Shown: positions 10,378 to 21,440, counted from the stretch's first letter. The stretch is DNA of 64,000 bases from Dactylonectria macrodidyma (GCA_020744425.1 JAGMUV010000001.1:5146001-5210000); one strand, 5' to 3'. Program-made: numbers and translations. Notes: a model not told the origin generated them from the sequence alone.

Positions 10378-11494
10378 TTAATCCTCCTCGCTGATCTCGC
10401 TCTCGTCCCCATCTGGACTGCCTTCTTGGCTGTTCTCCAGATCCTCAAACGCAATCTCCATTTCCTTCTCGAGGTCGTCTTCAAGATCCGCGCCACCATC
10501 ATCCTCGTCCTCGTCCATTGGCTCGGGCACCGACTGAGGCACAGAGTGGTTGATGGGACTCGGCAGCTTGAAGTCCATGTCCGGTTCATCATCGTCCTCG
10601 CCGTCGGCATCGTCGCCCTCGGACTCGCGTTGGTTCATAAAGTCGTCGAAGCGACGGACAGACGGGAAGGCCGGGGAGAAATTAGTCTGGCGGGCATTTC
10701 TGGGATCTGCGCCGGGGTATTCGACTAGCAGACCACCGTCGTCATCCTCATCGTCATCCTCATCTTCGTCCTGCGATGGGCGTTTAGGTTGCGACTCGGG
10801 TTGAGGCTTGGGGGGCTCGGGGACGGGCAGCGAGAGGGCGATAGACTTGGGGGGCTGCTTCTTCTCGGGTTTGCGCTTGACCTCCTTCTTCTGGACCGGA
10901 GGCTTCGCGCGAGGCTTGGCAGCAGGCTTGGGAGTAGGCTTCTCGGCAGCAGCCGCGGGTGGCTTATTCGGCAGCTTACTACTAGCCTTGGGAGCAGCCT
11001 GCGACGCGTTGTCGATCTGAGGGTGTTGGCGACGGAGGCTCTCGGTGTCGGGGTTTTCTGGCAATTGGGTCACGTTCATATTGAAGGTGGAATCGACCTT
11101 GTCCAGGACGAATGCCTCGCGGGCGGGATCAAAGTAGAGAACATATTGGCTATCGGCCGTGTTTCTCGGGCCGCTGAAGGAATATTTGCTGTCGTCGTCG
11201 TCGGTATACGTGAGGTCGTAGGAGGTCGTCTTGCCGGGCACAGATGGCTTTAGGCGGGCCGAACTCGGGGCGGAGGCGGAGGAGAGGGCGGGTTTGTGAT
11301 TATCTACAGGGAGGGATTAGTGAGCATATGAGCACAAATAAGTTGACGAGGTATTGAAGCACACGCCAGCGATAATACGTACATCGAATACCCGTAAAGA
11401 TCTCGTTGGCATCCTTGCCGACGAGGAGGCCGTCACCGAGAATGACGGGATATTTGCCCGTCTTGGTCGGGTCAATCAGGCCGGCCAATGCCAT
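10378..11494 (-). CDS. EAF-type RNA polymerase II elongation factor (ELL-associated factor)
   Basis: Two exons on the minus strand, 11383-11494 and 10378-11303 (intron 11304-11382, GTACGT donor, CTGTAG acceptor), giving 345 residues. The N-terminal EAF domain covers roughly residues 1-120: MALAGLIDPTKTGKYPVILG, then TTSYDLTYTDDDDSKYSFSG and YVLYFDPAREAFVLDKVDSTF. EAF proteins partner with ELL to stimulate elongation by RNA polymerase II; fission yeast and filamentous fungi have them, budding yeast does not. The middle is lysine-, proline- and alanine-rich (about 150-200). The C-terminal half is highly acidic, with runs such as DEDEDDDEDDDGG, as in the transactivation region of the family. The acidic tail makes the opposite strand look open, but those antisense frames are shadows. 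Domain assignment is confident; partnership with ELL is inferred from the family. Confidence 0.88.
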
Positions 11495-12584
11495 GGTCGG
11501 TAGCTGTGAAGGGCAGGGATTGCTTAAGTAACCAGTAGTTATAGCAAAGCAGCGGGGTGAGGCGAGGAGCGAAGCGCAAATGCCCAAATCCCTGAAGCCC
11601 AAGAGTCGGGTCGGTGATGGATGGGCAAAGGTGACGACGACGACGATGAAGATGGAGATGGAGATGGAGACAGGAATGAGGTTAAGCGCAGTGGAACGAC
11701 GGGGGGGAGCCGAAGGGGCCCTGGCACGACAAGGCGCAGGGCAGGGGGGTGGGCCGACTCCAGGCACTCCCCAGCACTACCCAGCACTGATGCGAGCGCT
11801 AAATCCTCCAACGGGTGTGATAGGTACGCGCTAGAACCCGCTGAGAGGGGCTCACGTCAAATAAGCTCTAATGTTGGGTTTTTTATTTCTAGGGGTTCTG
11901 TTCTGGTCCTGCTATGTAAGAAAACAAAGCAGAAGTGAAGCCTAAAAGGGTTGACCAGGTGAACAAGTGAACAGGTGAACATGTTCTCGGTTTAGGGCTG
12001 TCGGTCGAGTCTGTCTTTTTGCACGAGGCAAATGCCAAGCAGCATGCAGTAAGCCTTCCGCTCGGATGGACTTTGACACCTTTTGCGTAGCACAGCCTCG
12101 GTAGTAAAAAGAAAGATCGAAATTAAATATTAAATTGATTTGATGTTGTACATTTTATATAAAAAAAAAGTTGAAGATAGGTAGTATAATAAATTGTCTT
12201 ATCAGGGCTCACTTAGACTACCTACTACCAAGTATTGGACGAGCACCCGCTGAGTTTTCTCATGGCAGCCACCTTGAGGAATGGCTTCCTACTTGAGGCC
12301 TGGCATTCTGTCTTAAAATACCTAGACAAAGTACTGAACCGGGGGCCTTAGGCTTTCCAAAACTTTACGTTACTCCAAGAATACCTGGATTGAATCCAAA
12401 TAAGACAAGCCCAGGGGTTGGATGTTCATTCTTACAGAAATGGGAACTAAGACATGAAGAAGTCGTTGTTAAGATCGTTATCTATATATGCTTTTTAATC
12501 TTTATTTCATACAGTCCAGACGGAGCCTTGGGCGATTTCGCATCGGTAGGTCGTCGGAGGGTTGCAGGTAGGAGGCCGGCTATC
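11495..12584. other. Intergenic region upstream of the EAF gene
   Basis: Holds the promoter of the EAF gene and the 3' end of the fumarase gene, both read on the minus strand. There is a short trinucleotide-like stretch (ATGGAGATGGAGATGG, about 11648-11670) and an A/T-rich patch at about 12,115-12,200 with a poly-A run. No gene recognised. Confidence 0.5.
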
Positions 12585-14342
12585 CTAACCCTTGTAGGGC
12601 GAGGGGCCAACCATCAGCTCGGGCTTGACAAGAGTGTCAAACTCCTCCTCAGTCAGAGCGTCGAGCTCGAGGGCACTCTCCTTGAGGGTCAGGCCCTTCT
12701 TATGAGCATTCTTGGCAACCTTGCTAGCCATGTCGTAGCCAATCTTGGGGTTGAGGCAGGTAACCAGCATGAGACTACGGAAAATTGTTAGTATTCGGCA
12801 TTAGTCTTGGGTGGTTTAGTAAACTTACGACTCCTTCATGATGCTGGCAATCTTGTCCTCGTTGGCCTGGAGGCCGGCCACCAGGTTCTTCTCAAATGAG
12901 GCCATGCCGTCGGTGAGCAGGCGGGAGCTGTGGAGGAGGTTGCGAATGACCAGGGGCTTGTAGACGTTAAGCTCGAACTGGCCGTTCATGCCACCGATGG
13001 TGGTAGCGACGTTGTTGCCCATGACCTGCGCGCAGACCATTGTCAGGGCCTCGCACTGGGTAGGGTTGACCTTGCCGGGCATGATGCTGGAACCGGGCTC
13101 GTTCTCCGGCAGGTTGAGCTCGCCGAGGCCGCAGCGGGGGCCGCTGCCGAGGTAGCGGATGTCCTGGGCGATCTTGGTGAGGGAGGTGGCGAGGGTGTTG
13201 AGGGAGCCGTGGGCTTGGACGATGGCGTCGTGAGCAGCGAGCGCCTCGAACTTGTTGGGCGCAGTCTTGAATTCGGTACCGGTCATCTTGGTAACTTCCT
13301 CCGCAATGGCCTCAGCGAAGCCCTCGAAGGTGTTGATGCCAGTGCCGACAGCGGTACCGCCCTGGGCGAGCAGGCGCAGGTCGGGTAGGGAGCTCTCGAT
13401 GCGCTTGATACTGAAGTCGAGCTGGGCGACATAGCCAGAGAACTCCTGAGCAAGGGTGAGCGGGGTAGCGTCCTGAAGATGGGTTCGGCCGATCTTGATG
13501 ATCTTCTTGGCCTCGAAGTCGTCGACCTTGGCCTGGAGGGCTTTGCGGAGCGAGCGGAGGGAGGGGAGGAGCTCGCCCTCGAGGTCGAGGACAGCAGCGA
13601 TGTGCATGACAGTAGGGAAGGTATCGTTGGACGAGGCGCTGCGGTTGACGTGGTCGTTGGGGTGGACGGGCTTCTTGGAACCCATGGTGCCGCCGAGGAT
13701 CTCAATGGCACGGTTGGAGATGACCTCGTTGGCGTTCATGTTGGACTGGGTGCCGGAGCCGGTCTGCCAGACGACGAGGGGGAAGTGATCGAGGAGCTTG
13801 CCGTCGGCGACCTCCTTGGCGGCCTGCTGGATGGCGGCACCAATCTTGGGATCGAGGCCATATCGCATATTCACCGTGGCGGCAGCGCCCTTGAGGATAC
13901 CAAAGGCCTTGACGATGGGCGGGGGCATGCGGTCCTGCGGCTGGTTGATCTTGAAGTTCTCGAGGGATCGCTCGGTCTGGGCGCCCCAGTAGCGGTCGGA
14001 GGCGACCTGGACCTCGCCAAAGGCATCGCTCTCGGTTCGTGTGGCGGACATTCTGGATGATGTGCTGTGGATGGCTCTGGCAAGTTGCATCGCCCGGCCA
14101 GAAGAGGCTTGAAGTCGTGACAGCTGCTGCGGGGAAGCCGCCTGGCATGTGAGGAGACCCGAAGCTCTGGTGGCCGCCCGAGGCAGCGCCGCCTTCACAA
14201 GGCCCGAGGTCGCAGCGCGTCGGAGCATGACGGGCTTTTTTTGGACGTATGAGCTACTGAATTCCTGGGGCGATGCGCTTAGAACACGGAGAGAAGCGCG
14301 AACAAGCTGTGAAAACGTACGAGGAAGTCGGGGTATGTCCAA
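12585..14342 (-). CDS. fum1: Fumarate hydratase, class II (mitochondrial and cytosolic)
   Basis: Two exons, 12829-14342 and 12585-12774 (intron 12775-12828, GTAAGT donor, CCGTAG acceptor, phase 2); 567 residues from the first ATG. It catalyses reversible hydration of fumarate to L-malate in the TCA cycle. The class II signature [13 protein letters not shown] lies at residues 417-429, and [13 protein letters not shown] and [16 protein letters not shown] are further active-site blocks. Three in-frame methionines matter: M1 (14342), M39 (14228, MLRRAATSG) and M98 (14051, [15 protein letters not shown]). Residues 39-97 are rich in Arg, Ala and Ser without acids, a good mitochondrial presequence, while M98 begins exactly at the conserved body and would give a cytosolic form. 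I suspect M39 is the usual mitochondrial start, because residues 1-38 look like translated leader. Identity is very secure, the start less so. Confidence 0.93.
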
Positions 14343-15633
14343 TTAGGGTCTGAGATTCGGTACGAGGGTCGGCGGGAATAGATTCGAGGGACTGGGTATT
14401 ATTTTCGCTCACGTCTCGAAGCCGGGGCCGATGAGGATTTATTTATTTAAACTGGGGGCACACCCGGTCTTCCTTTTAACAACCCCAACGGCCATATTTA
14501 GGTACAGTTTAGCCAGCAAGGTAACCTGTGCCTTCCGGGTATTTTTCGGTCATGGGAGTCTGTGACGGGGCAACGGAGACCGGCTCGGGCCTGGACGTCA
14601 CTCCGATACAACCCGACGGTGAGGATTGCGGAACTTCGACCGGCAATTGAGGGTGAGGACGATACGCCGGAACAATATAAGAGGGTGTGACGGTGAGGTT
14701 GAAGAAGAAGAAAAATTGGTTTGTTTTAATGCAAATCCAAAAGAAGCGAATCAAACTTAACGGATAGCAATCGTTCCTGAATTCATCATGAATTCAAATC
14801 TCAACTTTAATAATTGACATGGCTAGGATTTGTATCGGCCGGCAATTCCTTCATCCAAGAGCCGAAGTCGGGGCCCCCGGTCTTTACTCGGCGCATGTAG
14901 CCATCTAAACCCGTTGGCTAGCTCACCCAGCACTAACCAAATCATTTTAATATGAATATGACCAACAATACTACGTAGTAAGTTTTTACATAGTAGAAAA
15001 GTAGCATGAGCCAAAGTATGAAGGGTATTCATGTTGTGTAAGTGAATGTAAGGCTCAATCACTACCCAATAGGTTTGCCCACAAGAAGTTGACGGGATCA
15101 CGTCAAATAAAGAACTCGATCCAACAATTCCTAAAAGACTCTACCAAGAAATATTTGCGTAGTCACGCCAAGCCTGTGAACTGGTAGCAAAATTCCGACC
15201 AGCATAGACCTTGTTAAGTTGTCTGGCGTAAGTTGGCATTCAACGCGCGTCCATATAGGCAGACGTCCACCAGAAGAGCAAGTTAGCCAACGAGGCTTCA
15301 CGACCAGCAGGGACTTATGTCAGAGCCAACAGTTAGATTTAAACCCGCCAACATCCCAAGGATCCTCATTTTGCGCGCGCATGAATCCGATTACTCCATC
15401 CCCGAGACAAGTTGAATGGGCAAACACAAAAAAACGATACATGATGATATGACTACGTTGGTCATAGATGACTTAGCTCGAGGCCGTGTTACGGGAGCAT
15501 GTAGGTACGTAGTAAAGGTCTGTTTGTTCAAGTCTCAATTTGACTCATTTAATCCTTGATCCCTAGGTATTCATACAATCGTCATGGCTAACATTGAATC
15601 TCAGTAGACCCGCCTGTTTAGCTCGGCTTTTCA
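14343..15633. other. Intergenic region upstream of fumarase
   Basis: Contains the fumarase promoter side (minus-oriented) and the 3' flank of the next minus-strand gene. From about 14,690 to 15,180 it is A/T-rich with no coding signal. No gene, repeat family or RNA recognised. Confidence 0.5.
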
Positions 15634-15879
15634 TTACTTCTTATTCAGCGCCTCCATCTTAGCTTTGCGCTCTTCCTTGGTTCCCTCCTCTTGTGGCATC
15701 TCCTTGGGGACAGCCGGGCCAGGGTGGGCACCGAAGGCAGCAAACTTGGGGTCGCTAGTCTCCTTGATGGGCTGAATGGAGAACTCCTTCTCGCCCTGTT
15801 GAAACGTGGTCAGCAGTGTATCGCCAGTTTGGGTGTGATTAAGGAGGCCTACCTCGTTCTTCTGGTCGTCCTTGGTCAT
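15634..15879 (-). CDS. Small conserved-looking protein of 62 residues, function unknown
   Basis: Two exons on the minus strand, 15853-15879 and 15634-15795, separated by a 57-nt intron (15796-15852; donor GAG|GTAGGC, acceptor AACAG|GGC). The product begins MTKDDQKNE-GEKEFSIQP, continues through DPKFAAFGAHPGPAVPKEM, and ends in a charged helix (KEERKAKMEALNKK). It is hydrophilic, has no signal peptide or membrane segment, and no domain that I can name. I chose the ATG at 15879 (context AAGATGACC). An upstream in-frame ATG at 16035 exists, but the residues it adds do not look like part of this protein. The intron is a multiple of three and has no stop, so an unspliced message would still be open and insert 19 residues. 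The compact conserved-looking core suggests a real gene; function is unknown. Confidence 0.65.
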   Translation of the reverse strand: MTKDDQKNEVGLLNHTQTGDTLLTTFQQGEKEFSIQPIKETSDPKFAAFGAHPGPAVPKEMPQEEGTKEERKAKMEALNKK

Positions 15880-16788
15880 CTTGGCTGATTTCTTTGGAAT
15901 GTAGAGGTTTTGTGAATCGGTAATGGTTGGGTTTCTTGATGAGTATTGTTTAATATGTGTATTGCGAAAGATGAAGTTCGTGGATGGGCTGGCAGTCAAC
16001 CACCTTTTGTAGTGGTTGAGTTGGGTAGTAATCATGCTGTCAGGGCGATGACGTCGTCATTCCCCTCATCACGCCGAGAGGCAACCAGAGATCGCGTGGC
16101 ATGTGGCGCCCGCAGTAAAGTTCGAAGGAGCCAGATGGCCCAGATGGCCGAGTTGACGCGACGTAAGCCGCTTTCGGTAATCTTCATAAGTGTCACTGTC
16201 GCATAGATGGAAGATGAAACTTGCGCAGCAATTGGTCCGCCAACTAGAGGGATCCAATGGTGCTTGCTGATGGTGTTGAGACGTCCCACGTCCTTGCTGC
16301 AAAGAAGCCCGGAATGACGTTGTGACCTGCAGTTAGTGGAGCGTTACAGGCTTACGAAGTCTCGCTTCATCGGAGCCAGCCGCGAATGCCAACCAAGTTT
16401 AGGCTCCCACGGGACTCTCGGTCTCAATGTCTATTCGTAGGCAGCCTCTTGCATGGACATTATGCGAAGCGCCATCTTGGCTCGTTCTAGTAACGAAGTT
16501 GAACACTGAGATGCTTGAGCGATCATGCCAGCCTAAGATCTCACTTATTGGTAGCCTTGGTTATGAGAGAGACCCACCAGAATTTTGTCCGGGGAGATGC
16601 AGAAGGGCCGCAGCGATCAGCTAGCACTGACCTAGTACTGACCCCGCTAAAGGTAGGTGCTGAGTTAGTGGGCGCAATGGGTGCCATGATGGAATGGTTC
16701 ATCCGCAGGTCGCGACAGCTTCACGGCCAGACCATCACCTCTTACCATTACCTCCTCCTCTGCCAGCATCACCACTCCGGGGCCCCGC
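15880..16788. promoter_or_regulatory. Divergent promoter region of the 62-residue protein gene and RAD1
   Basis: About 0.9 kb between two divergent starts (15879 minus and 16789 plus). It should contain both promoters. I see no TATA box in a convincing position and no other gene; the open frames here are short and without recognisable content. Confidence 0.45.
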
Positions 16789-19659
16789 ATGTCGACAAGC
16801 AATGCTCCCCAACCAGTGAAGCTCTCGCTACCGCTTGTATGACAGCCCGAAATTACGACCTCGATGCACCAGCTGACCTTTTCTCAGGAGTACCAGCAAA
16901 CCCTGTTCCAAGAGCTCAGGGCCGAAGATGAAGTCGTGGTGCTCGCCCGCGGCCTCGGGCTGATGCGCCTCGTCAACAACCTCCTCCACTCATACGATGC
17001 AGCAGGAAATAACCTCATCGTCATTGTCGGGGCCGAAGACCGAGAGAATGGCTGGATCGGCGAGGCATTGGCTGAGCATGCCGCCATCAGCATGTCCCCC
17101 AAGGCGCGAGGGTTAACCGTCGTCAACACCGACTTCCAGAGCGTCGGAGCCAGAGAGAAGATGTATAAGGTAGGCGGCATCTTCAGCGTCACCTCGCGCA
17201 TCCTAGTCGTCGATCTCCTTACCGGCTTGCTCGACCCTGAATCCATCACTGGCCTGGTCCTGCTTCACGCTGACCGCGTCGTCGCCACATCCCTCGAGGC
17301 CTTCATTTTGCGCGTCTATCGACAGAAGAACAAGGCCGGCTTTCTTAAAGCCTTCTCTGATAACCCCGATCCCTTTACCACAGGTTTCTCGCCTCTAGCG
17401 ACCATGATGAGGAATCTTTTTCTGCGGAAAGCATCGCTCTGGCCCAGGTTTCACGTCACGGTTGCGCAATCCCTCGAGGGGAAGAAAAAGGCCGAGGTTA
17501 TCGAGCTCGAAGTTCCTATGACAGACTCAATGAGAGAAATTCAGAACGCTGTCATGGAATGTGTCGAAGTTAGCATCCACGAGCTAAAGAAGGGCAACAC
17601 GGGCCTGGAAATGGACGACTGGAACCTCGATAGTGCTCTGCTCAAGAACTTCGATGTCATGGTTCGACGACAGCTAGATCCAAACTGGCATCGTGTCAGT
17701 TGGAAGACAAAGCAAATTGTCAACGACCTGACGGTTTTGAGAACCTTACTCAACTCCATCTTGACCTACGACGCGGTTTCACTCCTTCAGCACCTGGATA
17801 CCATCCATGCCGCACACTCGCCTCCCCCGGGGTCAAACCGCCAAACCCAATCTCCGTGGTTATTTCTAGATGCTACACAAGTCATCTTTGACACTGCTCG
17901 TCGGAGAGTATACTCGGCCAGCGTCAAGACGGCGGCCCGTGAGGAGAGCATTGATTCTCTTAGACCAGTTCTTGAGGAACTACCGAAGTGGGCGCTGTTG
18001 GCTGAGGTCCTCGAAGAGATCGACCGAGATCTCTACTTTGAGCCCCCGGCCAAGGATGGCTCCAGTGGTACTATCCTGATCATGTGCTCCAACACCGATA
18101 CATGCAGACAACTCCGAGATTACCTTCAGACGATGCATATCAAGCCCAAGACCGACAAGAAGGAGGATGAAGATGATGACGATGCTCATAAGCCCTCCGC
18201 GGCATTCATGATGCGGAGGAAACTGCGAAACTATCTTAAATGGAAGAGGCAGTTTGCCCAAATCAGCGCTACCCTCTTCTCTGAGAACCAAAAGGCCATC
18301 AACGGCGCGACAGACTCTCGGCCCGGTCAAGGGGGCCATAGGGGTGGAAGAGCACCCGCAAACAAGAGAAGACGAGTTCGGGGTGGAGGTAACACAGGTC
18401 TCACTGCAGGACGTGCAGAGAACGGCAGCATTATGCAGTACATTGAGAAGCCAGGCGAAGTCGCCGATCTCATGGCCGAAGTTCAGATCACTGAAGAGGA
18501 AGCACAGCAGAAGGAAGACATCGTCGCGGATCCTCTTGACAACATGGAAGATTACTTCCAGATGTACGAAATGCAAGATCTTGTTGTCATCCACGCCTAC
18601 GACGGCGACCAAGATGAACATGTCTTAGAAGAGGTAAAGCCACGGTACATCATCATGTATGAACCAGACGCGGCTTTCATCCGGCGTGTCGAGGTGTACC
18701 GGTCCTCGCACAATGACAGAAATGTCAGGGTCTACTTCATGTACTATGGCGGTTCTGTTGAGGAGCAAAAGTACCTATCGACTGTTCGACGAGAAAAGGA
18801 TGCCTTCACCAAACTCATCAAGGAGAGGGCCAGCATGTCCTTAGTGATGACAACGGATCCCCATGGTGCCGAAGACCCAGAAGAGGCGTTCCTCCGCACC
18901 GTCAACACCCGCATCGCTGGTGGCGGCAGATTAGCTGCGACGGCACAACCGCCGCGCGTGGTGGTTGATGTGCGGGAGTTTCGGTCATCACTGCCATCAC
19001 TGTTACACGGACGGTCCATGGTCATTGTGCCATGTATGCTCACAGTTGGCGACTACATCCTATCTCCCAACATCTGTGTAGAGCGGAAATCGATTAGTGA
19101 TTTAATCTCCTCCTTCAAAGATGGGCGCCTCTACAATCAAGCGGAGACCATGTTTCTTCACTACAAGAACCCAATGCTCCTCATCGAGTTCGACCAAAAT
19201 AAGTCGTTCACGCTGGAGCCGTTCGCCGACCTGTCGGGAACCTTCAGCAGCGTGGCGCCGACCAACACTTCTTCAGATCTTCAGTCGAAACTGGTCCTTC
19301 TGACACTGGCATTTCCGAAACTTCGCATCATCTGGTCGTCGTCCCCTTACCAGACTGCCGAGATCTTCGAGTCGCTCAAGACGCAAGAAGAGGAGCCGGA
19401 TCCGATTGCGGCAGTCAAGGCTGGCCTTGACAAAGACACCAAGGCGGGGGAGCAGACGTTCAACCAAGAGCCACAGGACATGTTAGGGATTGTGCCAGGT
19501 GTGACGCCACAGAATATCAAAACTCTAGTGATGGAGACGGATAACATTCGGGAAGTAGCCAACATGGAGCAGAAGGAGTTGGAACCTCTCGTGGGCAAAA
19601 CAGCAGGGCGACTGATTCATGGATTCTTCAACCGAAACATCATGGAAGAAGATGATTAA
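16789..19659 (+). CDS. rad1: DNA repair endonuclease XPF/Rad1 (MUS-38 type)
   Basis: Two exons, 16789-16836 and 16888-19659, 939 residues. The protein is the catalytic half of the Rad1-Rad10 (XPF-ERCC1) structure-specific nuclease that cuts 5' of lesions in nucleotide excision repair and trims recombination flaps. The N-terminal half is a degenerate SF2 helicase-like region beginning EYQQTLFQELRAEDEVVVLA. The ERCC4 nuclease motif is intact at about residues 737-755 (GDYILSPNICVERKSISDLI, the GD...ERKxxxD pattern). Two C-terminal helix-hairpin-helix segments at about 880-930 (MLGIVPGVTPQNIKTLV, then KELEPLVGKTAGRLI) would bind the Rad10 partner. Exon 1 encodes MSTSNAPQPVKLSLPL. The 51-nt intron (GTATGA donor, GCTGAC branch site, TTCTCAG acceptor) contains a stop, and an ATG at 16864 inside it gives a false start. 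A charged low-complexity insert lies around residues 440-530. Confidence 0.93.
16837..16887 (+). other. 51-nt first intron of RAD1
   Basis: Donor GTATGA after CCGCTT, branch-like GCTGAC shortly before the acceptor, acceptor TTCTCAG. The intron joins the short first exon (16 codons) to the conserved EYQQ segment in phase 0. Confidence 0.8.
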
Positions 19660-19951
19660 ATGAGTATGCGCGACAGACAAGACAAAACAATGATACCCAT
19701 GCGTGAACAATGATGCAGTCGTGATGTTTATTGGCTATAAAGAGACGATAGTGGTATAAGGGGTATACTGCGGTGATGATACGAAGGATCAGGTATCCCA
19801 GCCAGCGCGTAAGCAAAGAAAGCAGCAACAGTCGTTCAGCTCATGACATTCCAGCATCCGCCCCCGTGCGAATCAATCCTTCCAAACGTCTTTCCCCTCC
19901 CGGTTCTCGGCCGTGTTCGACATTTGATTCGTCGAAGAGAGATCAACGTCT

Positions 19952-20233
19952 CTATACACGGCTCCTCCTCATGCGCGTGCGCGTGCCTGCTCCGTGTCGG
20001 CTGCCGCCGCAGTAGCCGCAGGTCAGGAAGCGGACGATGATGCTGCAGAGGCTGACGACGCCGTTGATGATGGCCTTGAGGATGTTGCCGATGCCGGCGA
20101 TGACGGCCATAATAGCGTCGCCGATGGTCCGCAACGCAGACTTGATCTAGAAGCGGTGGGTTAGCGATGCTGAAGAGGCGAAGGGGGAGTGTCTGGGTGG
20201 GTGTTGGCTTACGCAAGATACGACTCCGCCCAT
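19952..20233 (-). CDS. 71-residue hydrophobic protein with N-myristoylation-like start
   Basis: Two exons on the minus strand: 20213-20233 and 19952-20146, with a 66-nt intron (20147-20212, GTAAGC donor, TTCTAG acceptor), phase 0. The product starts MGGVVSC, which fits the N-myristoylation rule (Gly2, Ser6) followed by Cys7, a possible palmitoylation site. Then comes a long hydrophobic, glycine-interrupted stretch (IMAVIAGIGNILKAIINGVV, SLCSIIVRFLTCGYCGG). The C-terminus is arginine-rich (TRTRMRRSRV). No enzyme motif is present. The features suggest a small peripheral or integral membrane protein, but the role is unknown. Read unspliced, the frame is blocked, so the intron is needed. A TATA-like element lies about 140 bp upstream. 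The gene converges with RAD1, 292 bp apart. I believe similar short proteins exist in other filamentous ascomycetes but cannot verify this here. Confidence 0.68.
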
Positions 20234-21434
20234 GGTTGTGGTAGTTGCGTGGGTTGTGAAGGTGTTGTTGTTTGTAGGTTCAGTTCGAAGAGAAGAGCTA
20301 GGTTTGTGGTTCTAGGCTTGTGTTGATGAATGATTTGATTCTGACATTCGGTAGTTCTTGAGGTTGGCTTTATATACACACGAAACCCCCCCCCCCCTGC
20401 CTCCTCTTGAGCAACCACCCAGCAGGAACAGTTTCGTCGAACCGCCGTCATGAGTCCCACCGAACCAAACCAGAAGTCCAACGGCTAAGTTAGGTAGGCC
20501 TGACGTCAGGGGAAGACAACACGGGCTTGCATGCAAAGACCATCTCGATCCCGCTTTCCCTCTAGCTTCCCTACGTCCCTAGCCACCCCAGAGACAGCAA
20601 GCGCCCAAAACAAGCCCCTGTCACCAGCTGCAACCCGCGGCCGGCGCATTCTCTCCGGGGGCAGGAAACCCACCGCCCGTTGCGTTTGTGGCTTGTGCTC
20701 TTTCCTGTGTGGTTCGAAAAAAATTCAAACAATATCCATGACGTATGCGGCTCGCGGGTGGCTTGAAACCCCGGGGCTGAAAACAAGGCTGTTGTGCATG
20801 CCTCTGTTCCACTGTGTCGTCTAATTACCGAATTTGCCGCCTTGCAATTGATTGATCTCCTGTTGTTCTTTTCTCTTCGTGCCAATCATTTGCTTCGTGC
20901 ATCATAGGGGTCTTTTTCGTTGGGCCCAGCTGCATTGGTGGGTGCAACTGTGATGTCGGAGTCGTGACGTCACAATGGCTAGGCGATCCGAGTCGTAGAT
21001 GTCACCGCGGCGATCATGAGTCCTAGGATGGAAGCGACAAACGCCCATAGATTTCCGAATCGGGACCTCATGATGATTTTGGGCTCGTCGTAGGTGTCGT
21101 TCACGCAGGAGGTCTGCAGGCAGGCCAGGGTCTCTTTGAAAGAGACTTGAGGATGGGACGGATGGTGGTGTGTTGCAGTTCATTACGGTGGGGGTATATT
21201 CCGTCAACTCCAACCTCATTGAGATGAGTATCTGTATCAGCGATACCACATATAGCCGTTCCTGGTCATTCCCAGCGATCCTTATCGCTGAATGGCCCCA
21301 AGGAACGCCCGTCTATGTCACAAGAAACGTACAATCATACACAGGTCCTCCAGAAGCCACACTCCTACAGCCACGCTCCCATCGCCACGCTCCCATCGCC
21401 ACACTCTCGCAGCCACACTCTCGCAGCCACACTC
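20234..21434. other. Intergenic region between the 71-residue protein gene and MRS2
   Basis: Holds the promoter of the small-protein gene, a run of about a dozen C at 20387-20398, and the MRS2 3' flank with a 14-bp minisatellite at its end. No gene recognised; the open frames are short and low in coding character. Confidence 0.5.
20369..20376 (-). promoter_or_regulatory. TATA-like element upstream of the 71-residue protein gene
   Basis: TATATAAA read on the minus strand, about 136 bp upstream of the ATG at 20233. It is followed toward the gene by a small open frame that starts MSESNHSSTQA (about 20345-20310). That frame would be an upstream ORF if transcription begins just after the TATA box. 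Confidence 0.45.
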
Positions 21435-21440
21435 CTACAG
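21357..21440. repeat. 14-bp minisatellite, six units, overlapping the MRS2 stop codon
   Basis: Six directly adjacent 14-bp units of three sequence types: CCACACTCCTACAG (units 1 and 6), CCACGCTCCCATCG (units 2 and 3) and CCACACTCTCGCAG (units 4 and 5). The arrangement A-B-B-C-C-A is clear by eye. Unit 6 contains CTA at 21435-21437, which on the minus strand is the TAG stop of the magnesium channel gene. Confidence 0.9.

Noticed and set aside
16864..16887. ATG at 16864 as the RAD1 start
   Set aside because: It lies inside a well-formed GT-AG intron; the short upstream exon gives a better N-terminus.
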